Of a stretch of 64,000 bases of DNA, positions 43,317 through 52,448 are shown one piece after another. Position numbers and translations under genes: made by a program. The DNA is taken from NCBI RefSeq assembly GCF_011694815.1, contig NZ_CP050177.1, forward strand, positions 3,603,001-3,667,000. The letters run 5' to 3'. Under the pieces are notes generated by a model, which saw only the letters and a list, made by a program, of their open reading frames with translations, was not told the DNA's origin and searched no databases. How positions within the stretch are numbered: the first letter of the stretch is position 1; each line of letters opens with the position of its first letter. The DNA is from Streptomyces liangshanensis. Its GTDB lineage: Bacteria > Actinomycetota > Actinomycetes > Streptomycetales > Streptomycetaceae.

Positions 43317-43643
43317 TCAGCCGCCTCCGCCGCCGCATCCCCCGCCACCACCACCGCACGACGACCCACCGCCGCACGACGATCCGCCACCGCAGGAGGA
43401 GGAGGAATGCCCGCCGCCGCCCCCGCAGGACGCGCCACCGCCGTCACCGGCCGCGGCGCCCCCGGCCCACCAACTGCCTTCGGAGCGGTTCCTCTTGGCA
43501 CCCTTCTTCCCCAGCGACGTCGAGCCGGTCATGGTCCTCAGACGCCGCTGTTCGCGCGCGACACTCCGGACCACCGCCTGCATCGCCGTCGCGATCACCG
43601 CGAGAACAAGGAGAGCAACGAACACGATCACCAGAATTCCCAT
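43317..43643 (-). CDS. Small membrane protein with Cys/Gly-rich repeat tail
   Basis: 108 residues. One N-terminal membrane helix (GILVIVFVALLVLAVIATAM) is followed by a basic region and a C-terminal tail of GGGSSCGGGSSCGGG-type repeats with five cysteines. Such tails can bind metal or form disulfides; the function here is unknown. The start used is the ATG at 43643. Confidence 0.65.
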   Translation of the reverse strand: MGILVIVFVALLVLAVIATAMQAVVRSVAREQRRLRTMTGSTSLGKKGAKRNRSEGSWWAGGAAAGDGGGASCGGGGGHSSSSCGGGSSCGGGSSCGGGGGGCGGGGG

Positions 43644-43802
43644 GGCCCCCACCGCCTTTCACTTCCCCCGAAGCGAGACCCTCGCGCCTTTGCGTGGCCG
43701 GCTTCGCTCCTGCCCGGCTTCCTGCGTGACAGGGATGTCCCCGCCCGCCCGCACGGCCAAAGCCGAATTGAGCAACTCCAGAGGTTCGGAGGCGGTTTCG
43801 CC

Positions 43803-45020
43803 TCAGCGGGCGAGCGCCGCCAGCCGCCGCACCGCCTCCTCCAACACACTCGCCTCCTTGCAGAACGAGAACCGCACCAGCCACGTCGGCGCGTCCGACC
43901 CCACGTAGAACGCCGAGGTCGGGATGGCCACCACGCCCACGCGCCCCGGCAGTTCGCGGCAGAAGTCCACGCCGTTGCCGTACCCCGCCGGGCGCACGTC
44001 GGCCTGGACGAAGTAGCCCGCGTCCGCGCGGAAGGGCCGCAGCCCGGCCGCCGCCAGGCCGGTGCCCAGCAGGTCCCGGTGCGCGCGCAGGGTGCCGCGC
44101 AGTCCGGCGGCCCACTCCTCCACCGAGCCGAGCGCGCGGGCCAGCGCCACCTGGTACGGCGTGCCCGAGGCGTACGTCAGGAACTGCTTGGCCGCGCCCA
44201 CCGCGGCCACCAGCGGGGCCGGCCCGCAGACCCAACCGATCTTCCAGCCCGTCGTGTTGAAGGTCTTGCCGGCCGACGAGACGACCACCGTCCGCTCCCG
44301 CATCCCGGGCAGCGCGGCGACGGCGAGGTGGCGGACGCCGTCCTCGTACACAAGGTGCTCGTACACCTCGTCCGTGATCACCGTCAGGTCGTACGTACGG
44401 CACACGTCCGCGACCTCGGCCAGTTCCGCCGGGGTGAAGACCTTGCCGGTGGGGTTGTGCGGGGTGTTCAGGATCAGGACGCGCGTCCGGGGGGAGAGCG
44501 CGGCGCGCAGCGCGTCGGCGTCCAGCGCGAAGTGGTCGCCGTCGAGGGCGAGCGGGACCGGGACGAGGGTGGCGCCCGCGAGCCGGGCGTCCGCGGCGTA
44601 CGCGTCGTAGCAGGGGTCGAAGGCGACGACCTCGTCCCCCGGGTCACAGAAGGCCAGCACCGCCGCGGCGAGCGCCTCGGTCGCCCCGGTCGTCACGAGC
44701 ACCTCGCCGACCGGGTCGTACGCCACGCCGTACCGCCGCAGCTGGTGCGCGGCGACGGCCTCGCGCAGCGCGGGGAAGCCGACGGCGGGCGGGTACTGGT
44801 TGTGGCCGGCGAGCACGGCGTCCGCGACGTCGCGCAGGAGCGCGGGCGGGCTGGGCAGCTCCGGGACGCCCTGGCCGAGGTTGATCGCCCCGGTGGTACG
44901 GGCCAGCTCGGTCATCTCGGTGAAGATCGACGTCCCCATGCCGCGTACACGCGCGGCGGGCGCCCAGGAGCGCGCCTCCACGTCGGCGCCCACGCCCACA
45001 CCACCCACACCCAGATCCAT
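43803..45020 (-). CDS. Class I/II PLP-dependent aminotransferase (DapC/kynurenine transaminase-like)
   Basis: 405 residues. Motifs of the fold are complete: INLGQGVPELPSPP, ILNTPHNPTGKVFTPAEL, VITDEVYEHLVY, the PLP Lys in VVSSAGKTFNTTGWKIGW, and WLVRFSFCKE. The subgroup includes N-succinyldiaminopimelate aminotransferase (DapC), kynurenine and methionine transaminases; motif reading alone does not separate them. The kyn operon in the same window makes a kynurenine substrate possible but not shown. Start at the ATG 45020 behind AGAGGCG. Confidence 0.88.
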   Translation of the reverse strand: MDLGVGGVGVGADVEARSWAPAARVRGMGTSIFTEMTELARTTGAINLGQGVPELPSPPALLRDVADAVLAGHNQYPPAVGFPALREAVAAHQLRRYGVAYDPVGEVLVTTGATEALAAAVLAFCDPGDEVVAFDPCYDAYAADARLAGATLVPVPLALDGDHFALDADALRAALSPRTRVLILNTPHNPTGKVFTPAELAEVADVCRTYDLTVITDEVYEHLVYEDGVRHLAVAALPGMRERTVVVSSAGKTFNTTGWKIGWVCGPAPLVAAVGAAKQFLTYASGTPYQVALARALGSVEEWAAGLRGTLRAHRDLLGTGLAAAGLRPFRADAGYFVQADVRPAGYGNGVDFCRELPGRVGVVAIPTSAFYVGSDAPTWLVRFSFCKEASVLEEAVRRLAALAR

Positions 45021-45253
45021 GTTCACGCCTCTGCCCATCCGCCGGTCCGCTGACCGCCCTCACGATAGGCGCCGCCCGGGACGACCCACCGGAAAGCCCC
45101 GGCGCGGGACGACCACGCCCCCGCGTAGCAACAGCCCCCCTCCCTGTCACGGCGACACGCCCACTCTCCCCGCCTCCCGCCCGTACGCGACGGCTTCCCA
45201 CCCGGTCGGCGCCCCTGCGGTCGCCCCGCGCACGGCCGCCGCACAGGGTCGGG

Positions 45254-46492
45254 GTGTCCTACCTCGCGCGCGCCCGGAGGTGCCCCCTGTCCGCCGACCT
45301 CTCCGCCGACACGCTCGACACGCTCAAGCCCGCGCGGGCCCGGTGGAGCGCCGCCCGCGCCGACGCCACCTCACGCACCCGCGCGGCGCTCCACCGGGCC
45401 CTCCCCGCACTCGGCCTCTTCGCCGCGGCCCGGCTCGCGGGCATGGCGTTCATGGCCCTGTGGGCGTGGCACATCGGCCGCTCGCCGCGGGCGCTGCTCG
45501 CGTACTCCTGGGACTCGCGCTGGTACGCGCACATCGCCGCGCACGGCTACGGCCGCACCCTGCGCTTCCCGGGCGGGATCGTCCAGAGCGACCTGGCGTT
45601 CTTCCCGCTCTACCCGGGCCTGATCAGGGCCGTGACGGGCGTCCTGCCGGTGACCGGCGGCACGGCGGGGCTGCTGCTGTCCTGGTCGGCGGCGGGCGCC
45701 GCGGCGTGGGGGATCTACCTGGTGGGCGAGCGGCTGCACGGCCGGACCACGGCCACCCTGCTGGTCCTGCTCTGGGGGCTGCTGCCGCACTCGATCGTCC
45801 TGTCGATGGCGTACACGGAACCGCTCCTGACCGCCTTCGCCGCCTTCTCGCTGTACGCGGTGCTCACGCGGCGCTGGCTGTGGGCGGGCGGCCTCGCCGT
45901 CCTCGCGGGGCTGTCGCGGCCGAGCGGGATCGCGGTGGCGGCGGCGGTGTCGCTGACGGCGGCGTACGAGCTGGTACGGCTGCGCGGCCGGGGCCCCTGG
46001 CGGCTGTGGGCGGGGGCGGCGGTCGCGCCGCTCGGGTGGGCCGCCTACGTGCTGTGGGTCGGGGTGCGCGTCGGCGACCCGCTGGGCGGGTACTTCGCGG
46101 TGCAGCGCGGCTGGTCGTCGCGGTTCGACCTGGGCGCGGGCTCCCTCGGGGTCGTCCAGGACCTGGTGACCCGCAGGGCGGACCTGGGCTTCCCGGTGGC
46201 GCTGCTGGTCGTGGGGGTGGCGGTGGTCCTCTTCGCCCTGCTCGCCCTGGCCGGACCGCCCCTGCCCGTCCTCGTCTACTCGACGATCCTCCTGCTGATC
46301 ACGGTCGGCGGCTCGGGCTTCTTCGAGTCGAAGCCGCGCTTCCTGCTGCCGGCGTTCCCGCTGCTGCTGCCGCTCGCGGTGGCCCTGCGAAAAGCCCGGC
46401 CCAGGGCGGCGATCGTGGTGATCACGGCCCTGGCCGGGCTGTCGTTCTGCTACGGAACGTACCTGCTGACGCTGGCCTCCATGGCGCTGTGA
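45254..46492 (+). CDS. Mannosyltransferase (PIG-V-like) family membrane protein
   Basis: 412 residues with about ten membrane helices. YSWDSRWYAHIAAHGYG after TM1 carries the conserved acidic DSRWY motif of GPI mannosyltransferase 2/GT-C enzymes, and FFPLYPGLIRAV, SMAYTEPLLTAFAAFSLYA and LAVLAGLSRPSG follow in order. It probably transfers a sugar from a polyprenyl phosphate donor outside the membrane. GTG start. Confidence 0.8.
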   Translation: MSYLARARRCPLSADLSADTLDTLKPARARWSAARADATSRTRAALHRALPALGLFAAARLAGMAFMALWAWHIGRSPRALLAYSWDSRWYAHIAAHGYGRTLRFPGGIVQSDLAFFPLYPGLIRAVTGVLPVTGGTAGLLLSWSAAGAAAWGIYLVGERLHGRTTATLLVLLWGLLPHSIVLSMAYTEPLLTAFAAFSLYAVLTRRWLWAGGLAVLAGLSRPSGIAVAAAVSLTAAYELVRLRGRGPWRLWAGAAVAPLGWAAYVLWVGVRVGDPLGGYFAVQRGWSSRFDLGAGSLGVVQDLVTRRADLGFPVALLVVGVAVVLFALLALAGPPLPVLVYSTILLLITVGGSGFFESKPRFLLPAFPLLLPLAVALRKARPRAAIVVITALAGLSFCYGTYLLTLASMAL

Positions 46493-46523
46493 AGCGCCGT
46501 GCGGAGTCCGGACTCACGTGTCC

Positions 46524-47051
46524 TCAGGCGTTCTCGGGGTCCTCGTCGCCCGGCTCGAGGCCGAACTGCTCCAGGAGCCACTTGTCGAACTCGATCGACG
46601 CGCGCACCCAGCTGACCGTGGACGACACGAAGTGCTCCAGGTTGACGCCCATGCTGATCAGCATCTGGGCCTCACCGATGAGGCGGATGGTGGGCGGACC
46701 GTCACCCTCCTCGTGGATGTGGCTGTACACCTTGGGCCACAGCGTCCGGCGGTTCCAGTCGTCGATCGCGTCGAGGATCTTGTCCTTGTCCGTGATCGGG
46801 TGCGGCCGGTCGTAGAACGTCCGCACCGAGAAGACCTGCTGGTCGTCCTCGCCGCGGAACATGAAGTACGTGCGGAATTCCTCCCACGGCGCCGCGAGGT
46901 CACCCTCGTCGTCGACGACGTACTTCAGCTCCATCTGTTCGAGGAGCTGCTTGACCAGATCCTGGTCGGGGACGACGGGGCCCGCCGGTCCTGCACCCTG
47001 CGGCTGGGGCGGTCCCCCGAAATTCGGAATCGAGGACGGGTCGATAGACAT
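46524..47051 (-). CDS. YbjN domain-containing protein
   Basis: 175 residues. The central part (VKQLLEQMELKYVVDDEGDLAAPWEEFRTYFMFRGEDDQQVFSVRTFYDR) and the later LIGEAQMLISMGVNLEHFVSSTVSWVRASIEFDKWL match the YbjN/type III secretion chaperone-like fold. These are proposed to be protein-binding factors. The ATG follows AGGAGTTTCC. It ends the clpB region and may be read from its own promoter. Confidence 0.85.
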   Translation of the reverse strand: MSIDPSSIPNFGGPPQPQGAGPAGPVVPDQDLVKQLLEQMELKYVVDDEGDLAAPWEEFRTYFMFRGEDDQQVFSVRTFYDRPHPITDKDKILDAIDDWNRRTLWPKVYSHIHEEGDGPPTIRLIGEAQMLISMGVNLEHFVSSTVSWVRASIEFDKWLLEQFGLEPGDEDPENA

Positions 47052-47249
47052 CGCTGGAAACTCCTGAGGATGGCGTGCGTGCCGTTGTCTGCGGACGACC
47101 CTAGTCGCGATCGTCGGCGGGTGGCCCTCCGGCCCGGACGGAAACAACCTGTCCGTCCAGCCTATGGCCTGTCCGGACCGGGCGGGACGGCGGCGAGGGG
47201 ACGGACCGGAACCCGGCCTGTCCCGCCCCCGCCGACCCGCCGGTACGCG

Positions 47250-49889
47250 CTACAGCGTCTTCTCCGGCGGCGCCGCGGCCTCCGCGGCCTCCGTCGCCGT
47301 CGGCGGCTCTCCCGGGCCCACGATCAGGCCGTCGGCGAAGCGGGCCACGCGGACCGTGTCGCCGTCCGTGATCTCGCCGGCCAGGATCTCCTTGGCGAGC
47401 TGGTCGCCGATCGCCGTCTGGATCAGGCGGCGCAGGGGGCGGGCGCCGTACGCCGGGTCGTTGCCCTCCTCCGCCAGCCAGGCCAGGGCCTCGGGCGTGA
47501 CGTCCAGGGTCAGGCGGCGTTCCGCGAGGCGGGCGGCCAGGCGGTCGATCTGGAGGCCGGCGATGTGCGCCAGTTCGTCCTTCGAGAGGGCGGAGAAGAC
47601 CACCAGGTCGTCCAGGCGGTTCAGGAACTCCGGCTTGAAGGCGGACCGCACGACGGTCAGCACCTGCTGCTTCTTCTCCTCCTCGCCCGTCAGCGGCTCG
47701 ACCAGGTACTGGCTGCCCAGGTTCGAGGTCAGGACCAGGATGGTGTTGCGGAAGTCGACCGTCCGGCCCTGGCCGTCCGTGAGGCGGCCGTCGTCCAGGA
47801 CCTGGAGCAGGATGTCGAAGACCTCGGGGTGGGCCTTCTCGACCTCGTCCAGGAGGATCACCGAGTACGGGCGCCGGCGCACGGCCTCCGTGAGCTGGCC
47901 GCCCTCCTCGTACCCGACGTAGCCGGGAGGCGCGCCGACCAGCCGGGCCACCGAGTGCTTCTCGCCGTACTCGCTCATGTCGATGCGGACCATCGCCCGC
48001 TCGTCGTCGAAGAGGAAGTCCGCGAGGGCCTTCGCCAGCTCGGTCTTGCCGACGCCGGTGGGGCCGAGGAAGAGGAACGAGCCGGTGGGCCGGTCCGGGT
48101 CGGCGATCCCGGCGCGGGTACGGCGTACCGCGTCGGACACGGCCTGCACGGCCTCGTGCTGGCCGACCAGGCGCTTGCCCAGCTCCTGTTCCATCCGCAG
48201 CAGCTTCTGCGTCTCGCCCTCCAGCAGCCGCCCCGCCGGGATGCCGGTCCAGGAGCCGACCACGTCCGCGATGTCGTCGGGGCCGACCTCCTCCTTGACC
48301 ATCGTGTCCTTGGAGGCTTCCTGTTCGGCCTCCGCGGCCTCCTCCAGCTCGCGCTCCAGGCCGGGGATCTCGCCGTACAGCAGCTTGGACGCGGTGTCGA
48401 AGTCGCCGTCGCGCTGCGCGCGCTCGGCCTGTCCGCGCAGGTCGTCGAGGCGCTCCTTCAGCTCACCGACCCGGTTGAGGCCCTGCTTCTCCTTCTCCCA
48501 GCGCGCGTTCAGCCCGCGCAGCTCCTCCTCGCGGTCCGCGAGGTCGCGGCGCAGCTTCTCCAGCCGCTGCTTGGAGGCGGGGTCGGACTCGTTCTTGAGC
48601 GCCAGCTCCTCCATGCGGAGGCGGTCGACGGACCGCTGGAGCTCGTCGATCTCCAGGGGCGAGGAGTCGATCTCCATCCGGAGGCGGGACGCGGCCTCGT
48701 CCACCAGGTCGATGGCCTTGTCGGGCAGGAACCGGGAGGTGATGTACCGGTCGGAGAGGGTGGCGGCGGCGACCAGCGCCGCGTCCGCGATCTGCACCTT
48801 GTGGTGCGCCTCGTACCGGCCCTTGAGCCCGCGCAGGATCGCGATGGTGTCCTCGACGTTCGGCTCGGCCACCAGCACCTGCTGGAAGCGCCGCTCCAGC
48901 GCAGCGTCCTTCTCGATCCGCTCGCGGTACTCGTCCAGCGTCGTCGCGCCGACCATGCGCAGCTCCCCGCGCGCGAGCATCGGCTTCAACATGTTGCCCG
49001 CGTCCATGGAGGAGTCGCCGCCGGCGCCCGCGCCGACGACGGTGTGCAGTTCGTCGATGAACGTGATGATCTGTCCGTCGCTGCCCTTGATCTCGGCGAG
49101 GACGGTCTTGAGGCGCTCCTCGAACTCGCCGCGGTACTTCGCGCCGGCCACCATCGCCCCGAGGTCCAGCGAAACCAGCCGCTTGTTCTTGAGCGATTCC
49201 GGCACGTCGCCCTTGACAATCCGCTGCGCGAGCCCCTCGACCACGGCCGTCTTGCCGACGCCGGGCTCGCCGATCAGCACCGGATTGTTCTTCGTACGGC
49301 GTGACAGCACCTGCACCACCCGCCGGATCTCCTGGTCCCGGCCGATGACCGGGTCGAGCCTGCCCTCGCGGGCGGCGGCGGTGAAATCGGTGCCGAACTT
49401 CTCCAGGGCCTTGTACTGGCCCTCCGGGTCGGGTGTGGTCACCCGGCGCCCTCCCCTTGCCTTCTCGAACGCGTCCAGCAGCTTTTTCGCCCCGGCCCCC
49501 TGCCGGTCCAGCACCTCCCCGGTCCGCCCGCCCTTGGCGGCGATCCCGATCAGCAGGTGCTCCGTGGAGAGGTACTCGTCCCCCAGCTCCTTCGCGCGCC
49601 GGTCGGCGTCCGCGATGACGGCCAGCAGCTCGCGGTTGGGCTGCGGGGGCGCCACGGTGGAGCCGGTGACGCTGGGCTGGGCGGCGAGCAGCCGCTCCGT
49701 ACCGGACCGTACCGCGCCCTGGTCCGCCTCGACGGCGGCCAGCAGGTCGGTGACGTTCTCGTTGTCCTGGCCTGAGAGCAGGGCGAGCAGCAGGTGGGCG
49801 GGGGTCAGGTCGGCGTGCCCGGCCGCCACGGCCCTGCTGGTGGCGGCGTTGATGGCGTCCCGGCTCTTGTTGGTCAACTCGGCGTCCAC
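47250..49889 (-). CDS. clpB: ATP-dependent chaperone ClpB
   Basis: 879 residues, full length. N-domain ([34 protein letters not shown]), first AAA+ domain with Walker [12 protein letters not shown], a coiled-coil middle domain (about 410-520), and a second AAA+ domain with [14 protein letters not shown] and [18 protein letters not shown]. ClpB disaggregates proteins together with DnaK, whose operon is in this window. GTG start behind GAGGAGGAG. A HAIR operator 58 bp upstream puts it under HspR. Confidence 0.97.
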   Translation of the reverse strand: MDAELTNKSRDAINAATSRAVAAGHADLTPAHLLLALLSGQDNENVTDLLAAVEADQGAVRSGTERLLAAQPSVTGSTVAPPQPNRELLAVIADADRRAKELGDEYLSTEHLLIGIAAKGGRTGEVLDRQGAGAKKLLDAFEKARGGRRVTTPDPEGQYKALEKFGTDFTAAAREGRLDPVIGRDQEIRRVVQVLSRRTKNNPVLIGEPGVGKTAVVEGLAQRIVKGDVPESLKNKRLVSLDLGAMVAGAKYRGEFEERLKTVLAEIKGSDGQIITFIDELHTVVGAGAGGDSSMDAGNMLKPMLARGELRMVGATTLDEYRERIEKDAALERRFQQVLVAEPNVEDTIAILRGLKGRYEAHHKVQIADAALVAAATLSDRYITSRFLPDKAIDLVDEAASRLRMEIDSSPLEIDELQRSVDRLRMEELALKNESDPASKQRLEKLRRDLADREEELRGLNARWEKEKQGLNRVGELKERLDDLRGQAERAQRDGDFDTASKLLYGEIPGLERELEEAAEAEQEASKDTMVKEEVGPDDIADVVGSWTGIPAGRLLEGETQKLLRMEQELGKRLVGQHEAVQAVSDAVRRTRAGIADPDRPTGSFLFLGPTGVGKTELAKALADFLFDDERAMVRIDMSEYGEKHSVARLVGAPPGYVGYEEGGQLTEAVRRRPYSVILLDEVEKAHPEVFDILLQVLDDGRLTDGQGRTVDFRNTILVLTSNLGSQYLVEPLTGEEEKKQQVLTVVRSAFKPEFLNRLDDLVVFSALSKDELAHIAGLQIDRLAARLAERRLTLDVTPEALAWLAEEGNDPAYGARPLRRLIQTAIGDQLAKEILAGEITDGDTVRVARFADGLIVGPGEPPTATEAAEAAAPPEKTL

Positions 49890-49945
49890 GGGCGCTTTCT
49901 CCTCCTCGCGCGGATCTCAACTCTGACTGGGGCAACCTCTGCAAA

Positions 49946-49965
49946 GTTGAGTCTATTCCACTCAG
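49946..49965. promoter_or_regulatory. HAIR operator (HspR) at clpB and the divergent gene
   Basis: GTTGAGT-N7-ACTCAG at 49946-49965 matches the HspR-associated inverted repeat CTTGAGT-N7-ACTCAAG with a changed first base and an imperfect right end. It stands between clpB and the plus-strand gene at 49989 and could control both. Confidence 0.8.
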
Positions 49966-49988
49966 GGTCGCACGCCTACGCTTTCCGC

Positions 49989-50396
49989 ATGGCCCATGAC
50001 GTACACCACCCCAGTCCTGAGTTTCTCGCGTTCTGGCGCGAGTACCACCTGTGCACCCTGACCACCCTGCGGGCCGACGGCTCGCCGCACGTGGTCGCGG
50101 TGGGGGTGACGTACGACCCGGAGGCAGGCCTCGCACGGGTCATCACCAACAAGAGGAGCAGGAAGGTCGCCAACATCCTGGCGTCGCACGCGAGCGGCGG
50201 TGCGCGGGTCGCGGTCTGTCAGGTGCACAAGGGGCGCTGGGCGACTCTGGAAGGCGTCGCGACCATCCGTACGGAACCGGAGGTCGTGGCGGACGCGGTA
50301 CGCCGTTACGCGGAGCGCTACGAACGCACTCCCGCGCCCAACCCGGACCGGGTTGTCATCGAGATCGCCCTGGAACGGGCGCTCGGTCGCGCGTGA
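49989..50396 (+). CDS. Pyridoxamine 5'-phosphate oxidase/F420-type split-barrel protein
   Basis: 135 residues of the small FMN/F420-binding split-barrel type: FLAFWREYHLCTLTTLRADGSPHVVAVGVTYD, ITNKRSRKVANILA, and VAVCQVHKGRWATLEGVATI. Cofactor and substrate are unknown. The start codon is 24 bp from a HAIR operator and no ribosome-binding site is visible, so it may be leaderless and heat-inducible. A double terminator follows it. Confidence 0.85.
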   Translation: MAHDVHHPSPEFLAFWREYHLCTLTTLRADGSPHVVAVGVTYDPEAGLARVITNKRSRKVANILASHASGGARVAVCQVHKGRWATLEGVATIRTEPEVVADAVRRYAERYERTPAPNPDRVVIEIALERALGRA

Positions 50397-50397
50397 T

Positions 50398-50500
50398 CGT
50401 CCGGTCGGGGCCAGGGGGGTGCCCCGACCGGACGTGCCCGCACGCGGGCGGGGGGCACAGCGGCGCCATCGTGTTTCAGGTCCACGATGGCGCCGCTGTG
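50398..50500. terminator. Two strong hairpins, bidirectional terminators
   Basis: The first is a perfect 14-bp stem, CGTCCGGTCGGGGC (50398-50411) with GCCCCGACCGGACG (50421-50434). The second is a perfect 18-bp stem starting CACAGCGGCGCC, at 50456-50473 and 50483-50500. They lie between convergent transcription units and can end both. Confidence 0.85.
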
Positions 50501-50542
50501 TGGGGGAAGTGCCGGAGCGATTTACAACGACGGGGGAATCGC

Positions 50543-50863
50543 TCAGGCACTGCGGGGGGTGGCGAGGATGGTCTTGGGTTCGACCAGCTGGTGGTCACGC
50601 TGGTCGAGGTTCACGAAAATCATGTCGTACCGGATGGCACATCGGACGGGCTGTGGGGCGCCCCTGGGCTTCCTCAGGCAACGGTAGGCCCGGACGTCGT
50701 CGTCCTCCTCGCGTACCACGAGGATCGGCTCTCCGAACAGCGGCACCGTCAGCGAGTCGCCACGATGTGGAATCGCGGTGACCAGGTCGATGAAGTGCCA
50801 GCCCGACCGGTAAGCCGTGGCCATCTCCCGCCGGAAGACCCGGTCGTCCGGCGGGACAGTCAT
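50543..50863 (-). CDS. Rieske-like protein lacking usual cluster ligands
   Basis: 106 residues. The sequence SGWHFIDLVTAIPHRGDSL, then VPLFGEPILVVREEDDDVRAYRCL matches the beginning of Rieske-type domains (GWHFV..IP.PGD ..GEPVVVVR..D..VRAF), but the following CxH...CxxH cluster motifs are not present: only YRCLRKPRG and VRCAIRYD remain, with Arg at the His positions. It therefore probably does not bind a [2Fe-2S] cluster. The ATG overlaps the stop of the peptide gene upstream (ATGA), so the two are translated together. Confidence 0.65.
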   Translation of the reverse strand: MTVPPDDRVFRREMATAYRSGWHFIDLVTAIPHRGDSLTVPLFGEPILVVREEDDDVRAYRCLRKPRGAPQPVRCAIRYDMIFVNLDQRDHQLVEPKTILATPRSA

Positions 50864-51156
50864 GCGACGGTGCCGGCAGGCTCGCCCCAGGCGATGTCCT
50901 TCGGGGCCGGGCCCCAGGCGATGTCACCCGCACCGGAGTTCCACGCGATGTCTCCCGCGGCGGCACCCCAGGCGATGTCACCCGCCTTGGCGGCCCACGC
51001 GATGTCCCCCGCTCCAGCGGCCTGCGATCCGGCAGGCGTGGTGACCTGGCCCGCGTCCCCTCCGACAGCCAGCACACCACAGGCCAGAGCCGCAGAGAAA
51101 GCGGTGGCGACCACCGCGCGAAGCATTCTCTTATACATAGTCGGCTTCGTCCTCAC
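50860..51156 (-). CDS. Secreted peptide with five nine-residue GDIAW repeats
   Basis: 98 residues from the GTG at 51156 (GAGGA 9 bp before it; an ATG at 51138 is possible). A signal peptide (basic KRMLR, hydrophobic AVVATAFSAALACGVLAV) is followed by a short linker and five tandem units of exactly nine residues (27 bp): AGDIAWAAK, AGDIAWGAA, AGDIAWNSG, AGDIAWGPA, PKDIAWGEP. Only DIAW is invariant. It looks like a processed or surface-bound repeat peptide and possibly a modified (RiPP-like) precursor. Coupled to the Rieske-like gene downstream. Confidence 0.75.
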   Translation of the reverse strand: MRTKPTMYKRMLRAVVATAFSAALACGVLAVGGDAGQVTTPAGSQAAGAGDIAWAAKAGDIAWGAAAGDIAWNSGAGDIAWGPAPKDIAWGEPAGTVA

Positions 51157-51241
51157 TTAATGGGTTCCTCTTCCCCCGCCATGAAGACGATGTCCCACCC
51201 GGGCACGCCAACGCCACCGGATCGAGGCATCATGTTCCTGT

Positions 51242-52252
51242 ATGTTCAGGACCCTGGGGGGTGGAGATTTGCCCGCAAGAGACACAAACCAGACACATCC
51301 CCATGCCATCACCGATATGTGTGATGAAGGCAGGCGGCTTTACGCCAGTGCGTTGCGCTCCGGGCGCATTGCCCGGAGCGAGGTCGCGGTGGCGCCGTGC
51401 CTCATGGAGTTCCCTCTTCTGCACCCGGATCCGGACGACGCGGACTGGCTTCGCCCCGTTCCACCGTCCGCGGCGCTCGCCCAGCGGCTCCACCCCATCG
51501 AGCGGGAGATCCAGGAGCGGCGGCACTTCGCCGTCGAGCTGACCGACTCTTTTGAGCCGTTCATGACGATCAGCGCCCAGGATCCGCCGATCACCCACGC
51601 GATCACCGTCCTGGAGGGCGACAGCCGGATCAACGCCGCGCTGGACCTGTCCACCGCCGAGTGCAAAACGGAAGTACTGACGCTGCAACCGGGCGGCGGC
51701 AGGAGCGCGCATCTGCTCGCCCAGGGGCTGGAGCGCGGCAGGGCGGTGGTGAACCGCGGGGTCAGCATCCGAACCTTGTACCAGCACACGGCCCGCCACA
51801 GCCAGGGGACCTTGGCCTACGCGGAGATGCTGGGCAAGAGCACGGTGGAGATCCGGACACTGGAAGAGCTCACCGAGCGCCTGATCATCTTCGACCGGAC
51901 CGTCGCGTACATCCCCGCCAGGTCCGACCGGCAGGTCGCCCTGGAGCTGCGCCACCCGGGGCTCGTGGACTACCTGGCCCAGGTCTTCGAGCAGCTCTGG
52001 CGGCGCGCCACGCCCCTCACGGAGCAGGTGGAGTACGAGCCGACCCCGGCCGGCATCACGGGTGTCCAGCGGACGATCGCGCAACTGCTGGTGGAGGGGT
52101 ACGTGGACGAGGCCATCGCACGACGGCTGGGAATGAACGTACGGACGTGCCGCGCGCACATCGCCAAGCTCGCCACCACGCTGGGCAGCGGCAGCCGCGC
52201 GCAGTTGGGCTACCTCATCGCGAACTCGGGGATCCTGAACCAGCAGTCCTGA
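51242..52252 (+). CDS. LuxR-type transcriptional regulator
   Basis: 336 residues from the ATG at 51242; later starts are possible, since the first 25 residues show no homology pattern. The C-terminal helix-turn-helix is IAQLLVEGYVDEAIARRLGMNVRTCRAHIAKL. The N-terminal part is an unknown sensor with a TrmB/phospholipase D-like flavour (SIRTLYQHTARHSQGTLAYAEML, IIFDRTVAYIPA). It is divergent from the GDIAW-peptide operon, 85 bp apart, and is the likely regulator of that operon. Confidence 0.82.
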   Translation: MFRTLGGGDLPARDTNQTHPHAITDMCDEGRRLYASALRSGRIARSEVAVAPCLMEFPLLHPDPDDADWLRPVPPSAALAQRLHPIEREIQERRHFAVELTDSFEPFMTISAQDPPITHAITVLEGDSRINAALDLSTAECKTEVLTLQPGGGRSAHLLAQGLERGRAVVNRGVSIRTLYQHTARHSQGTLAYAEMLGKSTVEIRTLEELTERLIIFDRTVAYIPARSDRQVALELRHPGLVDYLAQVFEQLWRRATPLTEQVEYEPTPAGITGVQRTIAQLLVEGYVDEAIARRLGMNVRTCRAHIAKLATTLGSGSRAQLGYLIANSGILNQQS

Positions 52253-52370
52253 CCTGCTCGCGCCAGTCCTGACCGGTCACCGCCAGTCCGCCCGGCTGGG
52301 CCCCACGGAGGCCTCAGCCGCCCCAGGGAGCCCAAGGCGGCCCTTCTGGCCCTTCCGTGCCCAGCACGGA

Positions 52371-52402
52371 CGCCCCCGGCGCCCAACAGGGCTCCGGGGG
52401 CG
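52371..52402 (-). terminator. Terminator of the dnaK-grpE-dnaJ-hspR operon
   Basis: CGCCCCCGG and CCGGGGGCG (outer stem, 9 bp) and GCCC/GGGC (inner) form a hairpin with one C/T mismatch, 47 bp downstream of the hspR stop. Confidence 0.7.
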
Positions 52403-52448
52403 TGCTGGTGGCTCTCAGGGCGTGGCGGACGCCGACGCCTTCAGGGCC

